Virus record (IMG/VR): IMGVR_UViG_3300031758_000189 | Span: 1 to 39,684 of that record | Strand: one strand, 5' to 3' | From: a virus | DNA length: 39,684 nt | In this document: positions 20,853 through 28,133 of the stretch, piece after piece | Position numbering within the stretch: the first letter of the stretch is position 1 | Layout: every line of letters starts with the position of its first letter | Notes under the pieces: generated by a model | Seen by the model: the letters and a program-made list of their open reading frames with translations, nothing else | Database searches by the model: none | What the model was told of the DNA's origin: nothing | Made by a program: the position numbers and the translations under genes

Positions 20853-21515
20853 TTATACTACGCGACGACGACGACGCGCACCATCAGCGGCTTCAGCTTC
20901 AGCGGCGACTTCCAACTCCGCGTCATCTGCTTCTTTAGCCGATGCGGTGTCCATCGACACCCAATCGGTAATATTAAAGATAGGCGTATAAATGCGCCCA
21001 TAGGTCTTGTGCTGGTAATGCTCAGACGTCAGTGTGAGCAATGGCACAGGCTTAGTCTGGTCCTTGTCCACCTGATCGGCGATGGCAACGGCCAACGCCT
21101 GCACTGCACGCTTGCCGCCGACTGATGTAGCCGTGAAGCGCGCCTGCATATCCTTGTCTTCACCGTTCGTGCAAACCAGCATCATGCCGACCTGCATTTC
21201 CCATCCGCGCGTTGCGCCTGATGGCGCTGGTTCTAACTCTGGCAGCGGCTCTGACACCGGAACCAGCTTCTCAGCCAGCACTTCGCCGTTACCCCACGCA
21301 ATATAGCCGTGAACGAACGAGAACGGATTGGCTGCCCACAGGCTGCCTTCTTCTACTTCGGTCTGGTCAGCACCGAAAACCCAATGGCCTGTCTTGTCCA
21401 TCTTCAAGATGACTGTGCCGCCCGGCCCGACTTCGGACTGGATGGAGCGCAGCGCACCAGAGAGAGATTGGACGGATGGCAAACCAGCGCCACCAAAAGT
21501 TGTGATATTCGACAT
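20853..21515 (-). CDS. Conserved replication-region protein, possible ssDNA-binding (220 aa)
   Basis: Contains GHWVFGADQTEVEEGSLWAA (about 46-65), NPFSFVHGYIAWGNGEVLAE and QVGMMLVCTNGEDKDMQARF. EHYQHKTYGRIYTPIFNITD lies at about 174-193. The last 30 residues are acidic (ADDAELEVAAEAEAAD) followed by five arginines. This family is recurrent beside PolA and the Cas4-like nuclease in phage genomes but has no experimentally known function that I can name. Beta-rich predicted fold, neighbours and acidic tail make an SSB-type role plausible. RBS AAAGG precedes ATG 21515. Confidence 0.6.
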   Translation of the reverse strand: MSNITTFGGAGLPSVQSLSGALRSIQSEVGPGGTVILKMDKTGHWVFGADQTEVEEGSLWAANPFSFVHGYIAWGNGEVLAEKLVPVSEPLPELEPAPSGATRGWEMQVGMMLVCTNGEDKDMQARFTATSVGGKRAVQALAVAIADQVDKDQTKPVPLLTLTSEHYQHKTYGRIYTPIFNITDWVSMDTASAKEADDAELEVAAEAEAADGARRRRRVV

Positions 21516-21533
21516 TGTATTGTACCTTTTCTG

Positions 21534-22655
21534 TTACTGGATTTTAGACATAGCTTTGGTAAGCGTTTGCCCGATTTGCAAAACCGCTGGCCGGGGATCA
21601 TTTTCCGGCGCAAGGGTAGAGCCTGTGGAGACAGCGACAACTAAGTCCGCTGGCAATTCTATTTTGGCTTTCTTCAAAGCCTTTTCCGCTTGGGCTGGCG
21701 ACAGCGGCTTGGGGTCGCCCCATGCTTCTACACCAACACCTGTTAGGAAGGCTACAGCCTTATCCTCATTTGTCCACTGTCTTGTGGCGCGTTTATTGAC
21801 CAGCTTCCAGCCGGGGACTTTATGGCCTTCTTCCAGAAGCCCGTGCGCCATCTGCTGCAAGTCTTTGATGAACCCTTCAATCAGCGGCGCCTGCTCCAGA
21901 TAGTGTGCAATCTGGTCAATCGGCAGTGCGTCAATCTTGGCTTTCAGTGCGCGGTCTACAGCGCCTGTCATGACAGGACAGATAGGCTTGGCCGCGCACC
22001 ACTTGCAATGGTCGCCTGACGCCAACGGCGCGTCTGGCCGCGCAGCAATCTTAACGGCAGCGGCAAGTTCTTTCTCGAACGCATCAACGCGGGCAAGGTC
22101 TGTCACCCAACGCTTGACGTAGGGCGGCTGCACAATAATCAGTTCGACTTCTTTTGCGCCTTTGAAAGCCCAAGCCGTATCCGCCGTGCGTTTAGCCGCC
22201 GCAGCGTAGAAGAGTAGCTGGCTGTTCTCCTCGACTTCGACAGCCACGCCATCGCCAAACTTCCAATCCAGAACGACCGCTCTATCACCAATGCGACCAA
22301 GAAGATCGGTAGAACCAAAAACGTCAGGCAGAAAATCACCAAAACCAACCCGGCTTTCAACCGCATATTCCATCTCCCCCTTGGGGTCTATCTCGTCCAG
22401 CGCACGCAGCGCAGGTATCAGCTTGTCATCGACCAGTGCTTCAGTCAGCACGGTCTTCTCGTAAGTCGTGCCGACCATGCTGTACGGGTCAAGGTCACGC
22501 TCTAATATAGATGCTATAGTGTCGTGCAGGAGCGTGCCTTCGTCGGCGTAGCTGCTGCTGGGCTTTGGCGGAACGCTATCCACCAGCGCAACGCTGCCGG
22601 GGCAGGCGATGACGCGTTTGGCGGTCGAACCGCCGACTATCTTACTATGCTGCAT
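21534..22655 (-). CDS. Cas4/RecB-like PD-(D/E)XK nuclease with Fe-S cysteines (373 aa, DUF2800 type)
   Basis: The start is ATG 22655 with AAGGAAGG upstream; a longer frame to 22970 would run over the divergent VRR-NUC gene. The nuclease core shows LLHDTI (His44), GSTDLL (Asp117), VVLDWKFG (Asp130, Lys132) and QLLFY (Gln146, Tyr150). Cysteines at 18, 217, 220 and 226 (ACPGS; CKWCAAKPICP) are placed as in Cas4/AddB-type iron-sulfur nucleases. Probably a 5'-3' end-processing exonuclease used in phage recombination. First gene of the leftward replication operon. Confidence 0.88.
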   Translation of the reverse strand: MQHSKIVGGSTAKRVIACPGSVALVDSVPPKPSSSYADEGTLLHDTIASILERDLDPYSMVGTTYEKTVLTEALVDDKLIPALRALDEIDPKGEMEYAVESRVGFGDFLPDVFGSTDLLGRIGDRAVVLDWKFGDGVAVEVEENSQLLFYAAAAKRTADTAWAFKGAKEVELIIVQPPYVKRWVTDLARVDAFEKELAAAVKIAARPDAPLASGDHCKWCAAKPICPVMTGAVDRALKAKIDALPIDQIAHYLEQAPLIEGFIKDLQQMAHGLLEEGHKVPGWKLVNKRATRQWTNEDKAVAFLTGVGVEAWGDPKPLSPAQAEKALKKAKIELPADLVVAVSTGSTLAPENDPRPAVLQIGQTLTKAMSKIQ

Positions 22656-22685
22656 ACTGAACCTTCCTTTACTGTTTGAGCGGCC

Positions 22686-22713
22686 ATAATACATACAACA
22701 AAATTTGATGCAA
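22686..22713 (-). promoter_or_regulatory. Candidate promoter of leftward replication operon
   Basis: On the minus strand: TTGCAT (22708-22713), 16-base spacer, TATTAT (22686-22691), with the nuclease ATG 31 bases downstream. The -10 is a 5-of-6 match and the -35 is weak. Its spacer contains the left arm of the inverted repeat described separately. Confidence 0.45.
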
Positions 22714-22737
22714 CCCTTGAAATGCAAAAAATTTTGT
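22698..22737. promoter_or_regulatory. Inverted repeat, candidate operator between divergent replication operons
   Basis: ACAAAATTT (22698-22706) is perfectly complementary to AAATTTTGT (22729-22737) with a 22-base centre. It sits inside the 96-base divergent gap between the Cas4-like nuclease and VRR-NUC genes and overlaps the leftward promoter. One regulator could control both operons from here. Confidence 0.45.
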
Positions 22738-22751
22738 AGTAGCCTTTTTGC

Positions 22752-23027
22752 ATGACTGAGAAAGAAATAGAGCGGTATTTCTGTAAACGTGTGCGGGCAG
22801 CGGGCGGTTTTGCCTATAAGTTCCGCAGCATTACGCAGATCGGCGTCGCCGACCGCATCGCCTGTATGCCTAACGGTGAGGCTTGGTTCGTAGAACTGAA
22901 GCAGCCTAACGGCAGGCTGTCTGCGTTGCAGCGTATCTTTTCTGATGAGATGACGCACACCAAGCAGCACTACGCGTGCTTGTGGTCTAAAGAGGATGTG
23001 GACGCATGGCTCAAACGCTTCAGCTAA
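22752..23027 (+). CDS. VRR-NUC domain nuclease (91 aa)
   Basis: Starts MTEKEIERYFCKRVRAAGGF and contains ITQIGVADRIACMP (Asp34) and AWFVELKQPNGRLSALQ (Glu48, Lys50), the PD-(D/E)XK core of stand-alone VRR-NUC proteins. Such nucleases usually accompany a SNF2-like helicase in phage genomes, as here (the helicase overlaps by 22 bases). Predicted to act as a structure-specific or Holliday-junction-type nuclease in phage recombination. No clear ribosome binding site upstream. Confidence 0.9.
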   Translation: MTEKEIERYFCKRVRAAGGFAYKFRSITQIGVADRIACMPNGEAWFVELKQPNGRLSALQRIFSDEMTHTKQHYACLWSKEDVDAWLKRFS

Positions 23028-24319
23028 GGCCGTACCAGCAAGAGGCTGCGTCGTTTCTGTACGAGCGTGACCGCGCCATGATCCTTGCGCCTGTCGGCGC
23101 GGGCAAGACGGCCATTACCCTGACGGCGATGGATGAAATGCTGCGCGACGGCCATGTCAAACGCTGGCTGGTGGTAGCGCCGAAGCGCGTCTGTACGGAT
23201 GTGTGGCCGGTGGAAGCACCGAAGTGGTCTGGCATCACTCCGGCGCTGGCTGTCGGCACACCAGCGCAAAGGGTGGATGCGTTACGAAGTGATGCCAGTG
23301 TTGTCGTTATTAACTACGACAATCTGGATAAGCTAGAGGATTTATCCAGCTTTGACGGAATTGTGTTCGACGAACTGACGCGACTGAAGAACCCTAGCGG
23401 CAAACGCTTCAAGGCGCTGGACAAGCTGTTGGCTAACGTCAAGGTGCGCTGGGGTTTGACCGGATCGTTCACGTCGAACGGGCTGGAGGATGTCTTCGGC
23501 CAGTGCAAGATCATTGACCAGACGCTGCTGGGCCGTGCCAAGGGTGCGTTCATGCAGCAGTATTTCATATGCACCAACCGCGACTTCGGCCAGTGGGTTC
23601 CCGCAGCCGGCGCGCTAGAGCAAGTCATGCAGCGCATCCGCCCTGCGACGTTCGTGCTGGAGCCGGGCGAGTATAAGGACAAGCTGCCGCCCTGTCATGT
23701 TAACGAAGTGCGGGTTCCGTTAACAGATCGTAAGCCATATGATGAAATGAAGCGTCATTATGTAACACGTTTTGGCGACGACCAGATCGTAGCGCAGAAC
23801 GCCGCGTCGGTGACAACCAAGCTGCAACAGATGGCGTCAGGCTTTGTCTACAACCGCGACGCTGGCACGCCGTCTATCTGGTTCAGCAGCCACAAGTTTG
23901 ATCGGCTGGAAGAACTGCTGGCGGAGAACCAGCGTGCGAATACCATCGTCGCCTACACCTATCAGGAAGAGTTGGCGGAACTGAAGCGCCGCTTCCCGCA
24001 CGCAAAGACAATGGACGACGACAACGTCATCGAACACTGGAACGCAGGGCAGGTCGAATTGCTGTTGGCCCACCCTAAGTCGGCAGGCCACGGCCTGAAC
24101 CTACAGCATGGCGGATGCCACATGGTGTTCCTGTCGCTGCCTTGGTCGCTGGAACTGTACGAGCAGACGGTCGGGCGCCTGCACCGCAGCGGCCAGACGA
24201 AGGACGTGTGGGTCTATGTGATGCTGACTGAAAAAAGTATTGACGAACGTATATGGGCGGCGCTGCACGACAAGCGTGCGGTGTCCGACATAGCCTTAGA
24301 GGAATTGAAAAATGAGTAA
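23006..24319 (+). CDS. SNF2-type DEAD/DEAH helicase (437 aa)
   Basis: Begins MAQTLQLRPYQQEAASFLYE (Q-motif region), with Walker A APVGAGKTA at 28-36, VVAPKRVCTDVWPVE (motif Ia), the DEAD-box variant FDELTRLKN at 121-129 and GLTGSFTSN (motif III). The C-terminal lobe has GHGLNLQHGG and the motif VI sequence QTVGRLHRSGQTKDVWVYV, typical of SNF2 ATPases. Probably a DNA translocase or annealing helicase working with the VRR-NUC nuclease. It overlaps the VRR-NUC gene by 22 bases and the next gene by 8. Confidence 0.92.
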   Translation: MAQTLQLRPYQQEAASFLYERDRAMILAPVGAGKTAITLTAMDEMLRDGHVKRWLVVAPKRVCTDVWPVEAPKWSGITPALAVGTPAQRVDALRSDASVVVINYDNLDKLEDLSSFDGIVFDELTRLKNPSGKRFKALDKLLANVKVRWGLTGSFTSNGLEDVFGQCKIIDQTLLGRAKGAFMQQYFICTNRDFGQWVPAAGALEQVMQRIRPATFVLEPGEYKDKLPPCHVNEVRVPLTDRKPYDEMKRHYVTRFGDDQIVAQNAASVTTKLQQMASGFVYNRDAGTPSIWFSSHKFDRLEELLAENQRANTIVAYTYQEELAELKRRFPHAKTMDDDNVIEHWNAGQVELLLAHPKSAGHGLNLQHGGCHMVFLSLPWSLELYEQTVGRLHRSGQTKDVWVYVMLTEKSIDERIWAALHDKRAVSDIALEELKNE

Positions 24320-24503
24320 ACTAAACTGGCGGTCGATGATCGCGGTGCTGTCCGACCTTACGGAAGAGCAGCTAAAGGACGCGCTGGACGCGGAACTGAA
24401 GACGCACAAACGACCGGCCATCGCCCGGCGGCTGCACCAGCGTTACTCTGCGATGCGGACGGCGCGGGAGCGCGTCGAACTTTTGAAAGGGCTGAAGAAA
24501 TGA
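24312..24503 (+). CDS. Small helical hypothetical protein (63 aa)
   Basis: MSKLNWRSMIAVLSDLTEEQ followed by a long basic helical region (LKDALDAELKTHKRPAIARR; MRTARERVELLKGLKK). Proteins of this kind commonly lie between the SNF2 helicase and the DUF3310 gene in phages and may bind DNA or the helicase. Starts within the last codons of the helicase and overlaps the next start (ATGA). No named function. Confidence 0.65.
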   Translation: MSKLNWRSMIAVLSDLTEEQLKDALDAELKTHKRPAIARRLHQRYSAMRTARERVELLKGLKK

Positions 24504-24772
24504 TAGATGACAAGAGCGATGCTGGGTCGTGGGCAGAAGCGATGGCGTTCAAGGACGCGGTCAACCCTGACCATTACAAGGCGGGCGGGATAGAAGCTAT
24601 CGATTACATTCAAGCCAAGCTATCGCCAGAAGAGTTTGCCGGTTACTGCCGCGGCAACGCCCTGAAATATGTCAGTCGTGCTGGACGCAAGGACGCGGTC
24701 GGTCAAGAGGTACGCAAAGCTATTTGGTATCTGGAGCGGTGGCGGGACAGTCTTGTTCGCACAGACAAATAA
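24500..24772 (+). CDS. DUF3310 protein (90 aa)
   Basis: Residues about 20-85 carry NPDHYKAGGIEAIDYIQAKL, FAGYCRGNALKYVSRAGRKD and VRKAIWYLERW, the hallmark of DUF3310 (a SaV-like, nucleotide-metabolism-associated phage family often annotated as nucleotide kinase, without biochemical proof that I know). The last gene of the rightward replication operon. Its 3' 53 bases overlap, on the opposite strand, the end of the outer spanin gene. Confidence 0.88.
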   Translation: MIDDKSDAGSWAEAMAFKDAVNPDHYKAGGIEAIDYIQAKLSPEEFAGYCRGNALKYVSRAGRKDAVGQEVRKAIWYLERWRDSLVRTDK

Positions 24773-24965
24773 AGCGGCTGTTGTGTGCTTCGACTTCAGC
24801 TACCGTTTCAGGCGTGTCTTGCGTAGCGTCGTAGGTAATGGGTTTGGCGATAGCGCAATAGCTATTTACGGGAACGGTCGAAACGGTCGCGCAGCCGCTC
24901 GTCACGCTCAGGATCAGGAATAGCAACGGCAGCTTCGCCCAGTTCGATTTGCCTGTTAATTGCAT
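24720..24965 (-). CDS. Outer-membrane spanin lipoprotein, Rz1-like (81 aa)
   Basis: ATG 24965 gives MQLTGKSNWAKLPLLFLILS followed by VTSGCATVS: a signal peptide with lipobox (cleavage before Cys22), so the mature protein is an outer-membrane lipoprotein. The C-terminal half is soluble and Cys-containing (FICLCEQDCPAT). It overlaps the last third of the i-spanin gene in another frame, the classic Rz/Rz1 arrangement. The upstream extension to 25028 lies in the i-spanin gene and has no support. Needed for the last step of Gram-negative lysis. Confidence 0.75.
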   Translation of the reverse strand: MQLTGKSNWAKLPLLFLILSVTSGCATVSTVPVNSYCAIAKPITYDATQDTPETVAEVEAHNSRFICLCEQDCPATAPDTK

Positions 24966-25074
24966 CGTTCGCTTCCTTGATGGCTTCTTGACGCCCTTGC
25001 TGTTTCCAGCGGCGTTCTGCCCAAGCACCCAACAGCTTGTCTAGAACACCCAGCAAGAGCGTCAGAAACTTCAT
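24862..25074 (-). CDS. Inner-membrane spanin, Rz-like (70 aa)
   Basis: MKFLTLLLGVLDKLLGAWAE is an N-terminal membrane anchor. The remaining 50 residues form a charged coiled coil (RRWKQQGRQEAIKEANDAIN, then RQIELGEAAVAI) ending DRFDRSRK. Short for Rz (lambda Rz is 153 aa) but with the correct topology. Its ATG overlaps the holin stop by one base, and the Rz1-like gene begins inside it in another frame. It pairs with the outer spanin to fuse inner and outer membranes. Confidence 0.65.
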   Translation of the reverse strand: MKFLTLLLGVLDKLLGAWAERRWKQQGRQEAIKEANDAINRQIELGEAAVAIPDPERDERLRDRFDRSRK

Positions 25075-25256
25075 TATTCTGCGGGCTTAACTACAGATTT
25101 TTTGCTTACAACAGACCACACAGCAACGCCGATGGTCGCTATAGCCCCAGCCAATGCTTCAGCCGTTGCACCGTCGATGAGACCTTTTCCTGCCAGATAG
25201 CCAAAGCCAGCCGCAGCAACTGTACGAACGATCCCAAATAATTGATCCTTATTCAT
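25074..25256 (-). CDS. Holin, Pam3-gp28-like (60 aa)
   Basis: ATG 25256 gives MNKDQLFGIVRTVAAAGFGY, then LAGKGLIDGATAEALAGAIA and TIGVAVWSVVSKKSV: two hydrophobic helices separated by a short polar turn with a Lys-rich C-terminus. This matches the small two-helix holins annotated as Pam3-gp28-like. The longer frame to 25307 overlaps the endolysin and is not used. The gene starts 2 bases beyond the endolysin stop and overlaps the i-spanin start. Confidence 0.78.
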   Translation of the reverse strand: MNKDQLFGIVRTVAAAGFGYLAGKGLIDGATAEALAGAIATIGVAVWSVVSKKSVVKPAE

Positions 25257-25257
25257 G

Positions 25258-25650
25258 TCATTTTCCTTTCGGATAGGACTTCCAAGGCAGTTCCCAATGC
25301 GGGCCATCCTTGAACGTCCGCCAATCGCCGCCCCACTGGAGCGGCACTTTTTCAGCCGCCGCAGCGGCCTTCACAATCTTGGCTAGCCGATGATAGAGCG
25401 GCCAGTCCCAAGATACTTTACCGTCGATCAGCGGTGCTAAATCGACAGCGTGTCCTGTAATGTGACGTGAGTTCATCGTCTTCGACGCGCCCTGCTTGAC
25501 TAACTGCGTCTGGCGCGCGACGGTACGCAAGCCTTCTAGCACCGTGAAGTCAAGGTCCGACATTGCAGCGGCTTTCTTGACAACGCGGACAAGGTCTGGA
25601 TGCACGCCCTCAAGCCGCGACAGTGACCGCGTGCCAAGGACGATGCTCAT
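25258..25650 (-). CDS. Endolysin, M15-family L,D-type peptidase (130 aa)
   Basis: Zinc-peptidase motifs are present: NSRHITGHAVDLAP with ligands His63 and Asp70, and WGGDWRTFKDGPHWELP with catalytic Asp115 and ligand His118. This is the D-Ala/L-Ala-D-Glu endopeptidase (M15C) fold of T5-like endolysins, cleaving the peptide side chains of peptidoglycan. No signal peptide, so release requires the neighbouring holin. Its ATG overlaps the preceding stop (ATGA). Confidence 0.92.
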   Translation of the reverse strand: MSIVLGTRSLSRLEGVHPDLVRVVKKAAAMSDLDFTVLEGLRTVARQTQLVKQGASKTMNSRHITGHAVDLAPLIDGKVSWDWPLYHRLAKIVKAAAAAEKVPLQWGGDWRTFKDGPHWELPWKSYPKGK

Positions 25651-25817
25651 GCACCAGCCTTTATCAGTATGCCGATTAGCAGCAGAATGATCGTACCGGC
25701 CACAGACATACCTATGGTTTCAAGACGCTTCAACCGCGCGCAGATACTCTCATACCGGAACGCGCAGACCTGTTCGTGCGTGTTGAGTTGTGCTTGGGTC
25801 TGGTCGATAGAAGACAT
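25647..25817 (-). CDS. Small membrane protein preceding endolysin (56 aa)
   Basis: ATG 25815-25817 to TGA 25647-25649 encodes MSSIDQTQAQLNTHEQVCAF followed by RYESICARLKRLE, then a C-terminal membrane helix SVAGTIILLLIGILIKAGA. The layout (short amphipathic N-terminal coil, one C-terminal helix) resembles small XhlA-type lysis accessory proteins and holin partners. It overlaps the endolysin start by four bases, so it is a lysis-cassette member. Exact role (holin, antiholin or helper) is uncertain. Confidence 0.65.
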   Translation of the reverse strand: MSSIDQTQAQLNTHEQVCAFRYESICARLKRLETIGMSVAGTIILLLIGILIKAGA

Positions 25818-25820
25818 GGA

Positions 25821-28133
25821 TTAGCGCCTCATCATGTTATTGTTTTGAGGTTCACGGCCTGTCTGCACACCGATCATCTGTAGTATACGCAGCGCCTCTG
25901 GCGACATATTCTCAAGAATATTGATGCTGCGCTGGCCTGCGGGTACGTAACCCAGCAGCGCGCTTGCACCTTCAGGCGTGGCGAAACCGCGCTCCAACGC
26001 TTGAACACTACGCGGGCCGAAAAACTTTTGCTCTGCCAATATTGCAGGGCGCTCTACAAAACTGCCAAGCCCAAACGGTACACTACGGCCAAACTCAGCC
26101 ATAATGTTTACAGGCGGTTCCATTATGTTGGCCGCGCGCGCTTGCGCTCCGGAAGTCATACGGTTTTTAATGAACGTCGCTGTGCCTAAGTCGCTGGCGA
26201 CATCTTGCAACGCCGGCATCCGTGAAGGGCCTTCGGGGATAGCAGTAGGGCGCGGCTGCCCTAGCCGGACAGGACCGGGCATTTCAAGCGCCTTTGGTCC
26301 TAACGCATCTGCAATACTGTCGCGGCCCTTACCAAAAAACCGCTCAACAATATCTGTGCGGTCGCCGCGCATTAGCCGCTGGTACTGTTCCGGCTGGTCT
26401 ACCGCCAATTTGCGGGCAAAATCTGACAGTTCAATACGCCGCGCTTCGTCCATGCCTGTCGAAAACGTATTAAAATATTCTTGCCACCGCTTCCCGCCGG
26501 CTGTTTTTATTGCGTCATCTACCAGCGGGCGGAAGGCGCCTACAACTTCAGCGGTGCGTTTGCGAATAGCATCTGGCGTGCGGCCTGACAGTAGCCGCTC
26601 AACAATGCCGCCAGCGTCTTTACGCAGTTCGTACAGATCAAAGGCATCTAAGATGCCGTTGTTTTGCTGCGCGAGGCTGTCAACTTGGTCCGCGAAGCCG
26701 GTCAATATGCCTGCTTTTTCAGGGTTAGCGCGCTCCACCGCCGCCATCTGACGCAAACGGCCCGAAAGAACATTTGGGTCTAATGGTTGAACACCTGCGG
26801 CGCTCATGTCAGCTAAACGCTGTTCCGCGGAACGGGCTACTGCACCAGCTTCAAGGCTACGTTCAGCAGCTTCGCCACCGAAGCGTTCCAAACCGGCGAC
26901 AATCTCACGCTGCCGTTTTATATCGGCAGGTAAACGCAAACCACTTTCACGGATAAGATTTGCACTTCTGGCGTTCGCCGCGAGAAGACGCCGCGCGTCG
27001 TCCGTTTCAGCCGACGCAAGTTGACGGGCTGCTGCCGCTTCTTGCTGCGCGGCCATTGCGTTACGCGTGTTGACGTTGACGCCTTCTAGCGTTTCACGCA
27101 TAATCGGCACTGCTTGCTCAGATGTAACTGCCCGCTGGGTGCTTGCGGCCCGCTTGCTGGCTTCGCGTGAACCGCCGCCAGCAGCAGCGTCCAGCGTAGC
27201 TTGCATAGCCGCTTCTTGCCCGCGTGCGATGTCATCCAGCACGCCTGTCCCGCTACCTGATTTAGCTACAAGTTCGCCTGTGGCAAAAAAAGTATCTGCG
27301 TCGATGCCGATGCGCGCAAGAATTTGTGCTGGCGTACCTTTACCACCTTTACGAAACGCCTCGCGGGCGGCTTCAACATTAGAGCCTAACGCCTGACGGA
27401 AAATACGAGCCGCGCGCGTTTCTCCTACGCGGCCTTTAAGCATATCCCATACAGGGCCGGCGCCGTAACGTCCGACTAGCGGGATCATAGCGACCGCCGC
27501 GCCCACAGCGCCGCCTTCGTCAAGTTGCTGGTCTAAGACGGCGGATGTCGCAACGCCCGCAGTAGCCCCACCAGCTATACGCAATGCTGCGTCCACAGCA
27601 CGGGCTAAGGGTTTTGTAGTTTGGACACCTGTTGCAAAACCGCTAGTCGTCAAGGCGGTTGTGACCGGCGCTATTTTTGGTATCACTTTACCAGCTAACT
27701 GCAAAGGTTTGGCAGCCGCGGTAGCCGGCGCCACTAGACCTATGATCTGCCCGCCGACGCGCCCCGTCTCTGCCGTTTTCGGATTAGTGCGTACAAACGG
27801 CTGGTACGTAGACAGACTTTTATTTAGCTCGCGTTCAGATGCGCGGCGCAGGCGGCCACCTAAATCGGTCGCGCCAGCATATTCAAGTCCTTCGCCGATT
27901 AAACGTCCGGTGCCAAAGATAGCTTCGTCTATCCCCCGCGTCAGACCCATACCAAAGGTTTCAACTTTACCTAGCGCGCCTTCTTTTGGCTTGCGCGATG
28001 AACCGCGGGCTTCAGGATATGCCTTTATCACCGCCGCTTCGACTTGCGCCTGCGTAGACCCTACGGGTGCCTTAACCCTATACTTTTTACCGTTTGGGGC
28101 TTCGACTAAAAAAGTTTTTTGTGTGGGTGCCAT
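25821..28133 (-). CDS. DNA-ejection / internal virion protein, P22 gp16 position (770 aa)
   Basis: The N-terminal FLVEAPNGKKYRVKAPVGST and QAQVEAAVIKAYPEA (about 9-43) form a small domain common to phage ejection proteins. Residues about 130-240 are Ala/Gly-rich hydrophobic helices that could insert in membranes, followed by long helical regions (AAMQATLDAAAGGGSREASK; RQLASAETDDARRLLAANAR). P22 gp16 (609 aa) is the last of three ejected proteins and sits at this place. Sequence similarity to gp16 cannot be shown by eye; position and composition are the evidence. The overlap with the previous gene is one base. Confidence 0.7.
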   Translation of the reverse strand: MAPTQKTFLVEAPNGKKYRVKAPVGSTQAQVEAAVIKAYPEARGSSRKPKEGALGKVETFGMGLTRGIDEAIFGTGRLIGEGLEYAGATDLGGRLRRASERELNKSLSTYQPFVRTNPKTAETGRVGGQIIGLVAPATAAAKPLQLAGKVIPKIAPVTTALTTSGFATGVQTTKPLARAVDAALRIAGGATAGVATSAVLDQQLDEGGAVGAAVAMIPLVGRYGAGPVWDMLKGRVGETRAARIFRQALGSNVEAAREAFRKGGKGTPAQILARIGIDADTFFATGELVAKSGSGTGVLDDIARGQEAAMQATLDAAAGGGSREASKRAASTQRAVTSEQAVPIMRETLEGVNVNTRNAMAAQQEAAAARQLASAETDDARRLLAANARSANLIRESGLRLPADIKRQREIVAGLERFGGEAAERSLEAGAVARSAEQRLADMSAAGVQPLDPNVLSGRLRQMAAVERANPEKAGILTGFADQVDSLAQQNNGILDAFDLYELRKDAGGIVERLLSGRTPDAIRKRTAEVVGAFRPLVDDAIKTAGGKRWQEYFNTFSTGMDEARRIELSDFARKLAVDQPEQYQRLMRGDRTDIVERFFGKGRDSIADALGPKALEMPGPVRLGQPRPTAIPEGPSRMPALQDVASDLGTATFIKNRMTSGAQARAANIMEPPVNIMAEFGRSVPFGLGSFVERPAILAEQKFFGPRSVQALERGFATPEGASALLGYVPAGQRSINILENMSPEALRILQMIGVQTGREPQNNNMMRR

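Noticed and set aside
22656-22970. Long N-terminal extension of the Cas4-like nuclease
   Set aside because: It crosses the divergent promoter region and the VRR-NUC gene in antisense; the internal ATG 22655 has a strong ribosome binding site.
24966-25028. Longer start of the outer spanin
   Set aside because: It would place basic residues before the signal peptide and start within the inner spanin without a ribosome binding site; ATG 24965 gives a normal lipoprotein signal.
26104-26751. 215-codon plus-strand open frame opposite the gp16-position gene
   Set aside because: Antisense shadow inside a long real gene with Ser/Arg-rich composition and no start signal.
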